Source: Paracoccus onubensis (lineage in GTDB: Bacteria; Pseudomonadota; Alphaproteobacteria; Rhodobacterales; Rhodobacteraceae). From it: 64,000 bases of DNA. The notes under the pieces were generated by a model that ran no database searches, was not told the origin of the DNA, and was given only the letters and a program-made list of their open reading frames with translations. The stretch is taken from contig NZ_QZCG01000010.1 of the NCBI RefSeq assembly GCF_003591515.1, positions 156,574 through 220,573 of the forward strand, in the 5' to 3' direction. The first letter of the stretch is position 1. Every line of letters starts with the position of its first letter. Below are positions 40,071 to 49,214 of the stretch, in pieces. Position numbers and translations under genes: made by a program.

Positions 40071-41189
40071 TCAATCCTCCGGGATGGGACGGGTGGAATG
40101 GATCGAAAGCCCATAGGCGTCAAGCCCCACCACTTTTACCGGCGCCGAATTGGTCAGCAGGACGAGTTCCGTAAGCCCGAGACTCGAAAGGATCTGAGCG
40201 CCCAGACCATATTGGCGAAGCGTATGCGGCCCTGTCTCGCCCGGCTCAGGCAGGCTGTTACCCAGATCGCGGATCAGCACGATGACGCCTCGCCCCTCGG
40301 CGGCAATGGCGCGCATGGCGGCGGGCAGACTTCCTGCATCCTCACGCGTGATGCCGAGCACGTCATATAAGGGATCAAGCGCATGCATCCTGACCAGAAC
40401 CGGTTCGGATCCGGTCAGATCGCCTTTGGTCAAAACGATATGCTCGGCGCCTTGCCTTTCATCGGCGAAGACACGCATCATCCAGTCACCCCCATGAATG
40501 GATTGGACCATGCGCTGTTCCCGTTCAGAGATCAGATTGTCGTTGCGGCGACGATACCGGATCAGATCGCTGATGGTGCCGATCTTCAATCCGTGCCGTT
40601 GCGCGAAAGCGACCAAATCCGGAAGGCGGGCCATGCTGCCGTCCTCGTTCATGATCTCGCAGATCACGCCCGAAGGGTTCAGCCCCGCAAGGCGCGAGAT
40701 ATCCACAGCCGCTTCCGTATGCCCGGCGCGGACCAGAACCCCACCATTCCGCGCCCGCAGGGGAAAGACATGGCCCGGCGTGGCGATATCCGCAGCCCCC
40801 TTGGACGGATCGATGGCGACGGCGACGGTACGGGCGCGGTCATGTGCGCTGATTCCGGTGGTCACGCCTTCACGGGCCTCGATGGACATGGTGAAGGCGG
40901 TCTCATGCCGAGAGGAATTCCTGGGGCTCATCAGCGTAAGCCCCAGGGCGTCAATCCGCTCGCCCGGCAGGGAAAGACAGATCAGCCCGCGCCCATAGGT
41001 CGCCATGAAGTTTATCGCGTCGGGTGTGGCCATCTGCGCGGGGATGACCAGATCCCCCTCATTTTCTCGATCCTCGTGATCGACAAGAATGAACATGCGT
41101 CCGTTCCGCGCATCCTCGATGATTTCCTCGATCGGCGATATCGCGTCCGAAAACTCGTTTTCGACGGGACCGGGCTGTTCATACTGCAT
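40071..41189 (-). CDS. ribB: 3,4-dihydroxy-2-butanone-4-phosphate synthase with degenerate RibA domain (RibBX-type)
   Basis: 372 residues. The N-terminal ~200 residues are a complete RibB domain (DHEDRENEGDLV, RHETAFTMSIEAREG, TTGISAHDRA, RAGHTEAAVD). The C-terminal half is a GTP cyclohydrolase II fold, but the CxTGD...CDC zinc motif is replaced by HALDPLYDV and the QEGRGIGL loop by DLGNSLPEP. It should supply only the four-carbon unit. GGAGA is five bases before the ATG. The start overlaps the preceding unknown gene by 11 bases. Confidence 0.92.
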   Translation of the reverse strand: MQYEQPGPVENEFSDAISPIEEIIEDARNGRMFILVDHEDRENEGDLVIPAQMATPDAINFMATYGRGLICLSLPGERIDALGLTLMSPRNSSRHETAFTMSIEAREGVTTGISAHDRARTVAVAIDPSKGAADIATPGHVFPLRARNGGVLVRAGHTEAAVDISRLAGLNPSGVICEIMNEDGSMARLPDLVAFAQRHGLKIGTISDLIRYRRRNDNLISEREQRMVQSIHGGDWMMRVFADERQGAEHIVLTKGDLTGSEPVLVRMHALDPLYDVLGITREDAGSLPAAMRAIAAEGRGVIVLIRDLGNSLPEPGETGPHTLRQYGLGAQILSSLGLTELVLLTNSAPVKVVGLDAYGLSIHSTRPIPED

Positions 41190-41748
41190 GGTTCTCTCCG
41201 GTGAAATAATGCGTGCCGGTAATGAACCCGGCCAAACCACCCGCGGCCATCAGTTCCCGCTCGTGATCCGTTTCCCCGATCATCAGAACGGCATTTCCGG
41301 GCAGCCCCTGTGCATGCAGCCATGCCTTCGCCTCGTTGCGCATTGCAGCCCATTGACTGCCGAAAACAGGCAATGGCCGCGCGGACACTGCCTCGATCCG
41401 CTGCCCCAGGGCACGCGCATCCAGTCCGGGGCCAACGCCGAGATGGCGATCCAGCGGCAAGATGTCCAGTTTCTCGGCCCTGCCCCGATCCAATGGCTGC
41501 CCGTCGCGGAATACGCCAAGCGCGTTTGACGAAAACAGAAAGGCAACCAGATCGCGGCCAGTCGTCGCGCGCACCCCGGCATAGGTCCTGTAATCGAGGC
41601 CCAGAGATTGCGCGCGCCGCACCCGCGTTCGCACGACCTCGACCGGCAGAACCGGAAGCAGATCCGCGCGTGCCCGTCGCCAGCAATGCGTACGCCATGA
41701 GGTCGAAGCAACGGATGGCCCGCCGTTATGCCCGATCCCGGCGGTCAT
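41179..41748 (-). CDS. Conserved unknown protein inside the riboflavin operon
   Basis: 189 residues, no signal peptide or membrane helix. Starts with TAGIGHNGGP; the rest is Arg- and Leu-rich with LDILPLDRHLGVGPGLDARAL in the middle and LMIGETDHERELMAAGGLAGFITGTHYF near the end. Overlaps ribE by four bases on one side and ribB by 11 on the other, so it is firmly part of the rib operon. I do not recognise the family and give no function. Confidence 0.75.
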   Translation of the reverse strand: MTAGIGHNGGPSVASTSWRTHCWRRARADLLPVLPVEVVRTRVRRAQSLGLDYRTYAGVRATTGRDLVAFLFSSNALGVFRDGQPLDRGRAEKLDILPLDRHLGVGPGLDARALGQRIEAVSARPLPVFGSQWAAMRNEAKAWLHAQGLPGNAVLMIGETDHERELMAAGGLAGFITGTHYFTGENHAV

Positions 41749-42344
41749 GCCTGATCCGCCTCGGCCAGCCGGGCCACATATCGGGCCAATGTGTCGATTT
41801 CGAGATTCACGGCGTCGCCCAGCGTGATATCTCGCCAGTTGGTCACCTGCCGCGTATGGGGAATCAGGTTCACACCAAAGCGGTTTCCCTCGACATCATT
41901 CACGGTCAACGAGGTGCCGTTAAGTGCGACCGAGCCTTTCGGAGCGATGAAGCGAGCAAGATTTTCGGGGGCGGAAAAGGTCACCCGTGTGCTGTCGCCC
42001 TCGTCCCTGATATCGTCGATCAGGGCGACCCCGTCGATATGGCCGCTGACGATATGGCCCCCCAACTCGTCACCGACCTTCAATGCACGTTCGAGATTCA
42101 GCCGCTGACCGGTTGCCCAGCCATTCTTTCCGATATTCGTTTTCGAGATCGTCTCGGCCGAGATATCCACGTCGAACCAGTCATCGCCCTTGGCGATCAC
42201 CGTCAGACAAACACCGTCACAGGCGATCGAGGCACCGATATCGACATGTTCCATATCATAGCTGCAACCGATCCGCGCCCGCATATCACCACGCAGTTCG
42301 ACCTGTCTGACATCGCCGATATCGGTGATAATGCCGGTAAACAT
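41745..42344 (-). CDS. ribE: Riboflavin synthase, alpha subunit
   Basis: 199 residues with the two-fold repeat of lumazine-binding domains: MFTGIITDIGDV, SIACDGVCLTV and the second copy GSVALNGTSLTV with HTRQVTNW. Dismutates two lumazines into riboflavin and the pyrimidine recycled by RibH. First gene of the minus-strand block ribE-unknown-ribB-ribH-nusB, each overlapping or almost touching the next. ribD is separated from it by the capsule genes. Confidence 0.95.
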   Translation of the reverse strand: MFTGIITDIGDVRQVELRGDMRARIGCSYDMEHVDIGASIACDGVCLTVIAKGDDWFDVDISAETISKTNIGKNGWATGQRLNLERALKVGDELGGHIVSGHIDGVALIDDIRDEGDSTRVTFSAPENLARFIAPKGSVALNGTSLTVNDVEGNRFGVNLIPHTRQVTNWRDITLGDAVNLEIDTLARYVARLAEADQA

Positions 42345-42452
42345 CCGTCTCTCCTGACTCTTGCCTATAGTGCAACTAGGATATTGAAATCACCCGCGCA
42401 AGATCACCTTAAGGGCGTGATGGCGGCAAAGCTTCGCACATATCTCGGCAGG

Positions 42453-42472
42453 TTGCCAGTTTTTGCTGGCAA
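42453..42472. other. Hairpin in the ribE/kpsS divergent intergenic region
   Basis: TTGCCAG / CTGGCAA, perfect 7-bp inverted repeat with a six-base T-rich loop, lying about 77 bases before the kpsS start. It could be an operator or a leader hairpin. Confidence 0.4.
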
Positions 42473-42548
42473 TGTCGTCGCCGTCGTGCCATATCGCCCG
42501 CGGTTAGAACGTAATACTTTCTTTGCAGTCATTTCTTCCGGAGGCAGG

Positions 42549-43901
42549 ATGTTTCACGCGAATCTGCCGAAATCCCAGTCTGGCGATGCGAACCAGAACA
42601 AACGCCCGTTGCCGGATGATACAGCGCCTCGCAGTTTCCTGTTGCTTCAGGGACCGCATGGGCCTTTTTTCGACAGGCTGGGGCGACTGCTGCGCGCCTC
42701 GGGCGCGAATGTCTGGCGTTGCGGGTTCAATGCGGGGGATGAATATTTCTGGTCCGACAAGCCAAGCTTCATCCGGCATGACGGCTCGCTGAATGAATGG
42801 CCCGAGCATCTTGAGCGGATCCTGACGGAAAAGAAGATCACCGATATCGTGCTTTATGGCGATGTCCGCCCGGTCCACGCGATCGCACGCGAACGGGCCG
42901 AGGAATTGGGGCTGCGTATCCACGTCTTCGAGGAAGGCTATCTGCGCCCCTATTGGGTCAGCTATGAACGCCACGGCTCGAACGGCAATTCAAAATTGAT
43001 GCAGATTCCACTTGCCGAGATGCGAACCGCCCTCCGCGATACCCGGAATGAAATCCGCCGCCCACCTGCACATTGGGGCGATATGCGGCACCATAAATTC
43101 TATGGGGCATTTTATCATTTTCTGGTCCTGGTCGCCAATCGCTCCTATCGCCATTATCGCAGCCACCGGACGATTTCGGTGATGCGGGAATTCCGGTTGA
43201 ACCTCCGGCGGTTTCTGCTTGCTCCGGCACATAACATCGCGACATCACTGCAATGGCGCAGATTCCGTCGCGCAGGCTGGCCCTATTCGCTTGTTCTGAT
43301 GCAGCTGGAGCATGACTCGAATTTCCTTGGCCATTCGCCTTTCGAAAGCAACGCCGATTTTGTCGAGAAAGCCGTGGCAGAGTTCGCTCGCAGCGCGCCC
43401 CGGCATCATCATCTGGTGTTCAAGGCCCATCCTCTGGAGGATGGGCGCGCGCGAAACAGAACGGCGATCCGCAATGCTGCGATCAAAAACGGCGTTTCCG
43501 AGCGTGTACATTATCTGCGCGGCGGCAAACTGGCGACGTTGCTGTCGCAGGCCTGTTCGATCGTTACGGTCAATTCGACCGCCGCGCAGCAGGCACTTTG
43601 GCGTAACCTGCCGGTTATTTCCCTTGGCCGGGCGATCTATAACAAGCCCGGTCTGGTCTCGGATCAAACGCTTGAACAATTCTTCATGCAACCCGATCCG
43701 CCGGATCCGAATGCTTATCGGATTTTGCGGGATTACCTGCTTCAGACCAGCCAGGTTCCGGGCGGCTTCTATTCGGAACGTTCCCGGGCTCATGCATTGC
43801 GCATCGTCAGCGATCTGATTCTTGCGCCGGATGATCCATATGAAACGCTGGCCACTGGCCGGTTTCTGGTTCGGCAACAAATAACCGATATGGACAATTA
43901 G
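42549..43901 (+). CDS. kpsS: Capsule beta-Kdo transferase KpsS-like
   Basis: 450 residues. The KpsS/LipB family adds the first Kdo to lyso-phosphatidylglycerol as the capsule linker starts. Visible: LLLQGPHGPFFDRLGRLL, VFEEGYLRPYWVSYERHG, HHHLVFKAHPLEDG and the VTVNSTAAQQALWRNLPVISLG sugar-nucleotide end. ATG at 42549 has GGAGG upstream; an open frame extends far 5' by chance but overlaps the rib genes. First of three capsule genes on the plus strand. Confidence 0.9.
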   Translation: MFHANLPKSQSGDANQNKRPLPDDTAPRSFLLLQGPHGPFFDRLGRLLRASGANVWRCGFNAGDEYFWSDKPSFIRHDGSLNEWPEHLERILTEKKITDIVLYGDVRPVHAIARERAEELGLRIHVFEEGYLRPYWVSYERHGSNGNSKLMQIPLAEMRTALRDTRNEIRRPPAHWGDMRHHKFYGAFYHFLVLVANRSYRHYRSHRTISVMREFRLNLRRFLLAPAHNIATSLQWRRFRRAGWPYSLVLMQLEHDSNFLGHSPFESNADFVEKAVAEFARSAPRHHHLVFKAHPLEDGRARNRTAIRNAAIKNGVSERVHYLRGGKLATLLSQACSIVTVNSTAAQQALWRNLPVISLGRAIYNKPGLVSDQTLEQFFMQPDPPDPNAYRILRDYLLQTSQVPGGFYSERSRAHALRIVSDLILAPDDPYETLATGRFLVRQQITDMDN

Positions 43902-43996
43902 ACCCAAGTTATTGTGGGCATGAACCAAATTTAACAATACTATGTCAGACACAGCGCCAGTAAGGCGTGACTAGAATAATAACAGGAGCTCAAGAG

Positions 43997-45136
43997 GTGA
44001 CAGGACACTCTTTACGCAACCCCGCGATGCGTGTCGTGATGATCGCAGCGCTCGCCTTGCTTACGGCCTGCGGCCTGCCGCGATCTGGCCCGAGCAAGAA
44101 AGAGATATATTCCGGCGCGGTCGAGCATGGCGGGAATGCAGCGATTATATATGTCAATGAACATGTGACACGCACCGCGAATTTCAGCCCGAGCTACGGG
44201 TTCTCGCAAAGTTTCCGAAATTCCAGTGCGATCGGCGCGGATGAAATTCGTCCGGGCGATGTACTGGGACTCTCGATTTGGGAAAATGTGGATGACGGGC
44301 TGCTGACCTCGCTCGGCACCAGTTCGACGCAGCTTCAGGAAATTCAGGTCGATAGCGGGGGATACATCTTCGTTCCCTATGCAGGCCGGATTCAGGCTTC
44401 CGGAAACACCCCGGACGAGCTTCGCCAGATCATAACCGAGAAACTCAGCGACCAGACACCGGATCCGCAGGTTACCGTTGCCCGGGTGGCGGGCGATGGC
44501 GCAACCGTTTCGGTAATGGGGAAAGTCGTCAGCCAGGGCGTCTTCCCGATCGAGCGTCCGACCAGGACCTTGTCCGCCATGCTCGCAAAGGCCGGCGGCG
44601 TCGCGATCGAACCTGAAATCTCGGTCATCACGGTCAAGCGCGGCAGTGAAACCGGCAAGGTCTGGCTGACCGATCTGTATTCGTCCCCCACGAATGATAT
44701 CGCCCTGCGTCCCGGAGATATCATCCTTGTGGAAGAGGATCAGCGCAGCTTCACCGCACTAGGCGCTTTGGGTGGACAGACCCGCGTGCCGTTGGGCAAC
44801 GAGATGATCAGCGCGGTCGAGGCGATTGCCATGGTCGGCGGTCTCAGCTCGAATCTTGCGGATCCGACCGGTGTCTTCATCATGCGGGATGAACCGCCAT
44901 CCGTCGCGTCCAAGGTTCTGGGAAAACAGGTGAATGGAACTCAGCGTATCGCCTATGTTCTGGACCTGACACGGCCGAACGGGTTGTTCCTGGCACGTGA
45001 TTTCCTGATCCGTGACGAAGACACGGTCTATGTGACCGAAGCGCCCTATGTTCAGTGGCAGAAAACCATCGGTGCGATTACTGGCGGGCTCAACTCGGCC
45101 AATACGGTGTCGAACCTCACCGACGGCAATAACTGA
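43997..45136 (+). CDS. Outer-membrane polysaccharide export lipoprotein (Wza/KpsD-like)
   Basis: 379 residues. Signal peptide with lipobox LTAC at about residue 23-26, then a polysaccharide export (poly_export) domain (IRPGDVLGLSIWEN, DSGGYIFVPYAGRIQASG) and SLBB-type repeats (VSVMGKVVSQGVFPIERP, FTALGALGGQTRVPL). Forms the outer-membrane exit channel for capsule. GTG at 43997 has AGGAG eight bases upstream; an ATG at 44027 is possible. kpsC begins directly after its stop. Confidence 0.9.
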   Translation: MTGHSLRNPAMRVVMIAALALLTACGLPRSGPSKKEIYSGAVEHGGNAAIIYVNEHVTRTANFSPSYGFSQSFRNSSAIGADEIRPGDVLGLSIWENVDDGLLTSLGTSSTQLQEIQVDSGGYIFVPYAGRIQASGNTPDELRQIITEKLSDQTPDPQVTVARVAGDGATVSVMGKVVSQGVFPIERPTRTLSAMLAKAGGVAIEPEISVITVKRGSETGKVWLTDLYSSPTNDIALRPGDIILVEEDQRSFTALGALGGQTRVPLGNEMISAVEAIAMVGGLSSNLADPTGVFIMRDEPPSVASKVLGKQVNGTQRIAYVLDLTRPNGLFLARDFLIRDEDTVYVTEAPYVQWQKTIGAITGGLNSANTVSNLTDGNN

Positions 45137-47152
45137 ATGCAGCCAGCTTCTGGACAACAGGCCGCCGGGGCAAGTTCCCGGCGGCTTTTCGTCTATAATG
45201 GCGGTTTCTGGTTCAAGCCACGGCTTAAACGGATACTGGCGCTTGCAGGATGGCAAATATCGACAGGCTTGCCGTCACCGGACGAATATGTCGGAATCTG
45301 GGGCGCGAGCCCGACCGCCTGGCGCGGCCGCAAGATTGCCGCGAAACGAAAAGCCCATCTCATCACGGTTGAGGATGCATTCCTGCGCTCGGTCCTGCCG
45401 GGACGCACGCGGCATCATCTGGCGCGGCGCGGCGCGATCGGCCTGCTGATCGATCCGCATGGCCTGCATTTTGACCCGACCCGGCCATCACTGATCGAAA
45501 AGCTGGTTCCCTCGGCCAAGGCCGGCGAATTGGCCGATGCCGCGATGGAAGGGATCGAACGCCTTCGGCACGCAGATCTGTCAAAATATAATGCGTTCCG
45601 CCCGGATGCATCTCCGCCGCCATCCGGATACGTCCTTGTGATCGACCAGACACGTGGCGACGCGTCGCTGATGGGCGCGGGGCGGGAAAGGTTTCTTGAG
45701 ATGCTTCAGGCTGCCCGGGATGAAAATCCCGGTGCCCGGATCGTGTTGCGCTCGCATCCCGAGACCTCGTCCGGTCTTCGTCCCGGACATCTGACTGCGG
45801 AAGACCTGCGATCTGGTGAAGAGTTCTGTGATGCACCGGTTTCCCCCTGGAAACTTGTCGAGAATGCCGATGCGGTTTACGCGGTCAGCTCGCAACTCGG
45901 CTATGAGGCGTTGTTGTCAGGGCATCGTCCAAAATTGTTCGGGCAGCCTTTCTATGCGGGCTGGGGGCTTAGCGACGACCGCAATCCTTTACCGCCCGGC
46001 CGCAGAACCCCCGCGACGCGCGAAGCACTGTTCGCAGCCAGCCATCTGCTAGCCCCGATCTGGTATGATCCATGCCGTGACAGTCAGACGGATTTCAACG
46101 GTGCGGTCGATCAGCTCGAAGCCGAAACCCGGGCATTCCGGCAAGACCGGGACGGCCATCTTGCCTATGGCATGAGGCTATGGAAACGGCGCGGCATCGC
46201 GCGCGCCTTCAACAATGGCAAAGGGGTGCGTTTTATCGGAGAACCCACCGCGCAAGTGACCCTTGTCTGGGCGGGCAAAGCCGACCGGGTGCCGCAGGCG
46301 ATCCGTGTCGAGGATGGTTTTTTGCGCTCTCGCGGATTGGGCGCGGCCCTTGTTCCGGCGTTGTCGCTGGTGGCGGATGATCTGGGGATTTATTACGATC
46401 CGACCCGTGAAAGCCGCTTGGAGCGGCTGATCAGCCAAGGCGCGACCCCCACGCAGGAAAAGCGCGCCCATGCGTTGATCGACAGGATTCGCGCCGCCGG
46501 GCTGTCCAAATATAATCTGAGCGGTTCGGCGATTTCTTTTCCACGTCCGCAGAATCGAAAAGTCATCCTTGTTCCCGGCCAGGTCGAGGATGATGCGTCG
46601 ATCCGGCTGGGCTCTGGCCTGGAGAAATCCAATCTCGGTCTGTTAAAACGGGTGCGCGCGGAAAATCCTCGGGCCTTTCTCGTCTATAAGCCGCATCCGG
46701 ATGTCGAAGCCGGGCTTCGTCCCGGCGCAATTGCCCTGCCCGACCTGTCGCAGCTTGCTGACCACATCGCCTATAACGGCGACCCCGTGACCTTGCTTGG
46801 TCAGGTCGATGAGGTCTGGACCATGACCTCGACACTGGGCTTCGAGGCCTTGCTCCGGGAGGTTCCGGTCACGGTGCTTGGCGTGCCCTTCTATGCGGGA
46901 TGGGGGCTGACGCGCGATCTGGGACCGGTTCCGCCGCGAAGGCAGGGACGTCCAAGCCTTGCCGCTTTGGCCCATGCCTGCCTGATCAGCTATCCGCGCT
47001 ATCAGGATCCTGTTTCCGGTCTGCCCTGCCCGGTTGAAGTCGCGGTCGACCGTCTGCTGGAGGCGCAATCGACCCAAGGCGGCCCCGGTCTTAGGGTTCT
47101 GGCCAAGATACAGGGCGCATTGTCCGGACATTCATGGATATGGCGGCGGTAA
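45137..47152 (+). CDS. kpsC: Capsule dual beta-Kdo transferase KpsC-like
   Basis: 671 residues. Two homologous glycosyltransferase halves: the first (to about 330) with VEDAFLRSVLPG, IVLRSHPETSSGLRPG, AVSSQLGYEALL and FYAGWGLSDDR; the second (about 340-671) with VEDGFLRSRGLGA, LVYKPHPDVEAGLRPG, TMTSTLGFEALL and FYAGWGLTRD. KpsC extends the poly-Kdo linker with two alternating linkages. Begins immediately after the export lipoprotein stop (TGAATG). Convergent with ribD, 8 bases apart. Confidence 0.93.
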   Translation: MQPASGQQAAGASSRRLFVYNGGFWFKPRLKRILALAGWQISTGLPSPDEYVGIWGASPTAWRGRKIAAKRKAHLITVEDAFLRSVLPGRTRHHLARRGAIGLLIDPHGLHFDPTRPSLIEKLVPSAKAGELADAAMEGIERLRHADLSKYNAFRPDASPPPSGYVLVIDQTRGDASLMGAGRERFLEMLQAARDENPGARIVLRSHPETSSGLRPGHLTAEDLRSGEEFCDAPVSPWKLVENADAVYAVSSQLGYEALLSGHRPKLFGQPFYAGWGLSDDRNPLPPGRRTPATREALFAASHLLAPIWYDPCRDSQTDFNGAVDQLEAETRAFRQDRDGHLAYGMRLWKRRGIARAFNNGKGVRFIGEPTAQVTLVWAGKADRVPQAIRVEDGFLRSRGLGAALVPALSLVADDLGIYYDPTRESRLERLISQGATPTQEKRAHALIDRIRAAGLSKYNLSGSAISFPRPQNRKVILVPGQVEDDASIRLGSGLEKSNLGLLKRVRAENPRAFLVYKPHPDVEAGLRPGAIALPDLSQLADHIAYNGDPVTLLGQVDEVWTMTSTLGFEALLREVPVTVLGVPFYAGWGLTRDLGPVPPRRQGRPSLAALAHACLISYPRYQDPVSGLPCPVEVAVDRLLEAQSTQGGPGLRVLAKIQGALSGHSWIWRR

Positions 47153-47160
47153 ACCCGGTC

Positions 47161-48168
47161 TTAGTCACGTCTCCAGCGATGAAACAAATCACCCCCTATC
47201 CGGCGGGATTCCACCAGTTGAAAGCGTGGCCCGTCGGCAAGCCGCATCAACTCCAATGCACCGATCGCAGGTAAACCTTCTGCACCGATGGCAAGACCGG
47301 CGGTATAACCGACGATCTGATCCACCAGACCGCCACGCAACAGGCTTGCCGCCAACTGCCCGCCACCCTCGCAAAAGACGCGGGTTATGCCACGACCGGC
47401 GATATCTTTCATCATCTCGTCAGCAGTACCGGAAATATGCCACAACGGCCCGAAATTCGGTCCTTCACGCGGTAAATCCGGAATTTCCGTTGCCGATGCG
47501 ATGATGCGCACCGGCTGCTGTACCGCACCCATGCCCCGAACATTCAGCGATGGCCGGTCAGCCCGCGCCGTGGCCCCGCCGACCATGATCGCGTCGTGTT
47601 TCATTCGCAGCCCATGCACGTGGCGGCGGGCCTCGGCACCAGTAATCCACTGGCTTTCGCCATCAGCGGTCGCGATGCGTCCATCGAAACTTGCGGCAAG
47701 TTTCAGAGTCAGGAAAGGCCGGCCCTCGGTGATGCGAAGCAGGAAACCTGCCTGTATCATTCGCGCCTCTGTCGCCCGGACAGATTCGGTGACCTCTATG
47801 CCGGCATCTCGAAGGATCGCATGACCGCGTCCCGCAACGCGCGGGTCGGGATCGGTCAGGGCCGTCACGACGCGGGTAATTCCCGCCCTGACCAATGCCT
47901 CCGCGCATGGCGCCGTTCGGCCATGATGGGCGCAGGGTTCCAGCGTTACATAGGCTGCCGCGCCCCGCGCACGACTCCCCGCTTGTGACAGCGCGACAAT
48001 CTCGGCATGGGGTCGCCCGCCGGGCTGGGTCCAGCCTCGTCCCACCACCCTGCCCTTGTTGACGAGAATGCAGCCGACGGCGGGATTTGGCCAGACATTC
48101 CCAAGCCCGCGTTCCGCAAGACGCAAGGCATGCGCCATATGCAGATCATCGTCGGGTTGCGGTTTCAC
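47161..48168 (-). CDS. ribD: Bifunctional diaminohydroxyphosphoribosylaminopyrimidine deaminase / reductase
   Basis: 335 residues. N-terminal deaminase with zinc motifs HAEIVAL and [12 protein letters not shown]-terminal reductase ([43 protein letters not shown]). It makes the ribitylaminouracil phosphate of the riboflavin route. A GTG start overlaps nrdR by four bases (GTGA). The expected ribE neighbour is 4.8 kb away, beyond the capsule genes. Confidence 0.95.
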   Translation of the reverse strand: MKPQPDDDLHMAHALRLAERGLGNVWPNPAVGCILVNKGRVVGRGWTQPGGRPHAEIVALSQAGSRARGAAAYVTLEPCAHHGRTAPCAEALVRAGITRVVTALTDPDPRVAGRGHAILRDAGIEVTESVRATEARMIQAGFLLRITEGRPFLTLKLAASFDGRIATADGESQWITGAEARRHVHGLRMKHDAIMVGGATARADRPSLNVRGMGAVQQPVRIIASATEIPDLPREGPNFGPLWHISGTADEMMKDIAGRGITRVFCEGGGQLAASLLRGGLVDQIVGYTAGLAIGAEGLPAIGALELMRLADGPRFQLVESRRIGGDLFHRWRRD

Positions 48169-48629
48169 TCGCTTAAGGCGTCCGGGCGCAGTTCCGATAC
48201 GAATTTATCGAAATCATCCGCGTCCTGGAAATTCTTGTAAACGCTTGCGAAGCGGACATAGGCAACATTGTCGATCCGCGACAAGGCTTCCATGACGATT
48301 TCCCCGATCATTTTCGACGGAATATCGGTTTCACCGCTGCTTTCCAGCCGCCGCACGATGCCCGAGATCATCTGCTCGACCCGTTCTGGCTCGACCGGGC
48401 GTTTCTGCATTGCGATTCGGATCGACCGCGCCAGCTTGTCACGATCGAAATCCTCGCGCCGGCCATTGGTCTTGACGACGACCAGATCCCTAAGCTGCAC
48501 ACGTTCATAGGTCGTGAAGCGCCCGCTACAGGCCGGGCAGAACCGCCTGCGCCTGATGGCAACATGATCCTCTGCCGGGCGCGAATCCTTGACCTGCGTA
48601 TCGACATTTCCGCAAAACGGACAGCGCAT
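48165..48629 (-). CDS. nrdR: Transcriptional repressor NrdR
   Basis: 154 residues. Zinc ribbon at the N-terminus ([18 protein letters not shown] ... [16 protein letters not shown]) then an ATP-cone domain ([20 protein letters not shown]). Represses ribonucleotide reductase genes according to dATP/ATP. It is coupled by overlap to ribD, a common arrangement in proteobacteria. Confidence 0.95.
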   Translation of the reverse strand: MRCPFCGNVDTQVKDSRPAEDHVAIRRRRFCPACSGRFTTYERVQLRDLVVVKTNGRREDFDRDKLARSIRIAMQKRPVEPERVEQMISGIVRRLESSGETDIPSKMIGEIVMEALSRIDNVAYVRFASVYKNFQDADDFDKFVSELRPDALSE

Positions 48630-48791
48630 ATGATGGTTCCCTCGACCCCAGATTCACATCCACTATAGGGATGGCCGCAGGAATTGGGTAGCATTATCCA
48701 CAGGCTACAAGATGCAGCTTCACGTAACTGTGACACGAATGCCGCGTTCCGGATTTAAATTGCGCTTGTCGATGGAGATGTATTCCATGAA

Positions 48792-49214
48792 TCAGCTTGG
48801 CTGAAATATTGCCGCAATTTGACGGCAATGCGGGGCATCCCGATGCTCGACCAGATATATCCCCTGCCATTGCCCCAGCATCATCCGCCCTTGCTGAACC
48901 GGAATTTGCAGACTGACCGGAAGAATTGCGGCCTTCAGATGGGCGGGCATATCATCCGGCCCTTCATAACGATGCGTGATCCAGCCCATCGAGGGATCGT
49001 CGGCAGGCGGTGCAATCCTGTTCAGCCATGCCAACAGGTCACGCTGAACATCAGGATCCGCGTTTTCCTGTATCAGTAAAGAGCAGGATGTGTGCCGGAT
49101 CATCAAAGTCAGGACCCCGTCGCCGACAGCCATCTCATCCAGCCACGATTGCAGATCATTCGTGAATTCATGGCAGACGGGGCCGTTCGTCCTGATGGAA
49201 AGGAGCCTGTTCAT
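48792..49214 (-). CDS. YjbQ-family (secondary thiamine-phosphate synthase-like) protein
   Basis: 140 residues. UPF0047/YjbQ fold with MIRHTSCSLLIQENADPDVQ and the C-terminal GQWQGIYLVEHRDAPHCR, the conserved His/Glu set of this family. A weak thiamine phosphate synthase activity is reported for the family, but its true role is unsettled. Overlaps the rmuC stop by four bases (ATGA), so it is translated behind rmuC. Confidence 0.88.
   Translation of the reverse strand: MNRLLSIRTNGPVCHEFTNDLQSWLDEMAVGDGVLTLMIRHTSCSLLIQENADPDVQRDLLAWLNRIAPPADDPSMGWITHRYEGPDDMPAHLKAAILPVSLQIPVQQGRMMLGQWQGIYLVEHRDAPHCRQIAAIFQPS

Noticed and set aside
41310..42548. A very long 5' extension of the kpsS frame
   Set aside because: It runs antisense to ribE and the unknown rib gene; the KpsS family begins near 42549 where GGAGG precedes an ATG.
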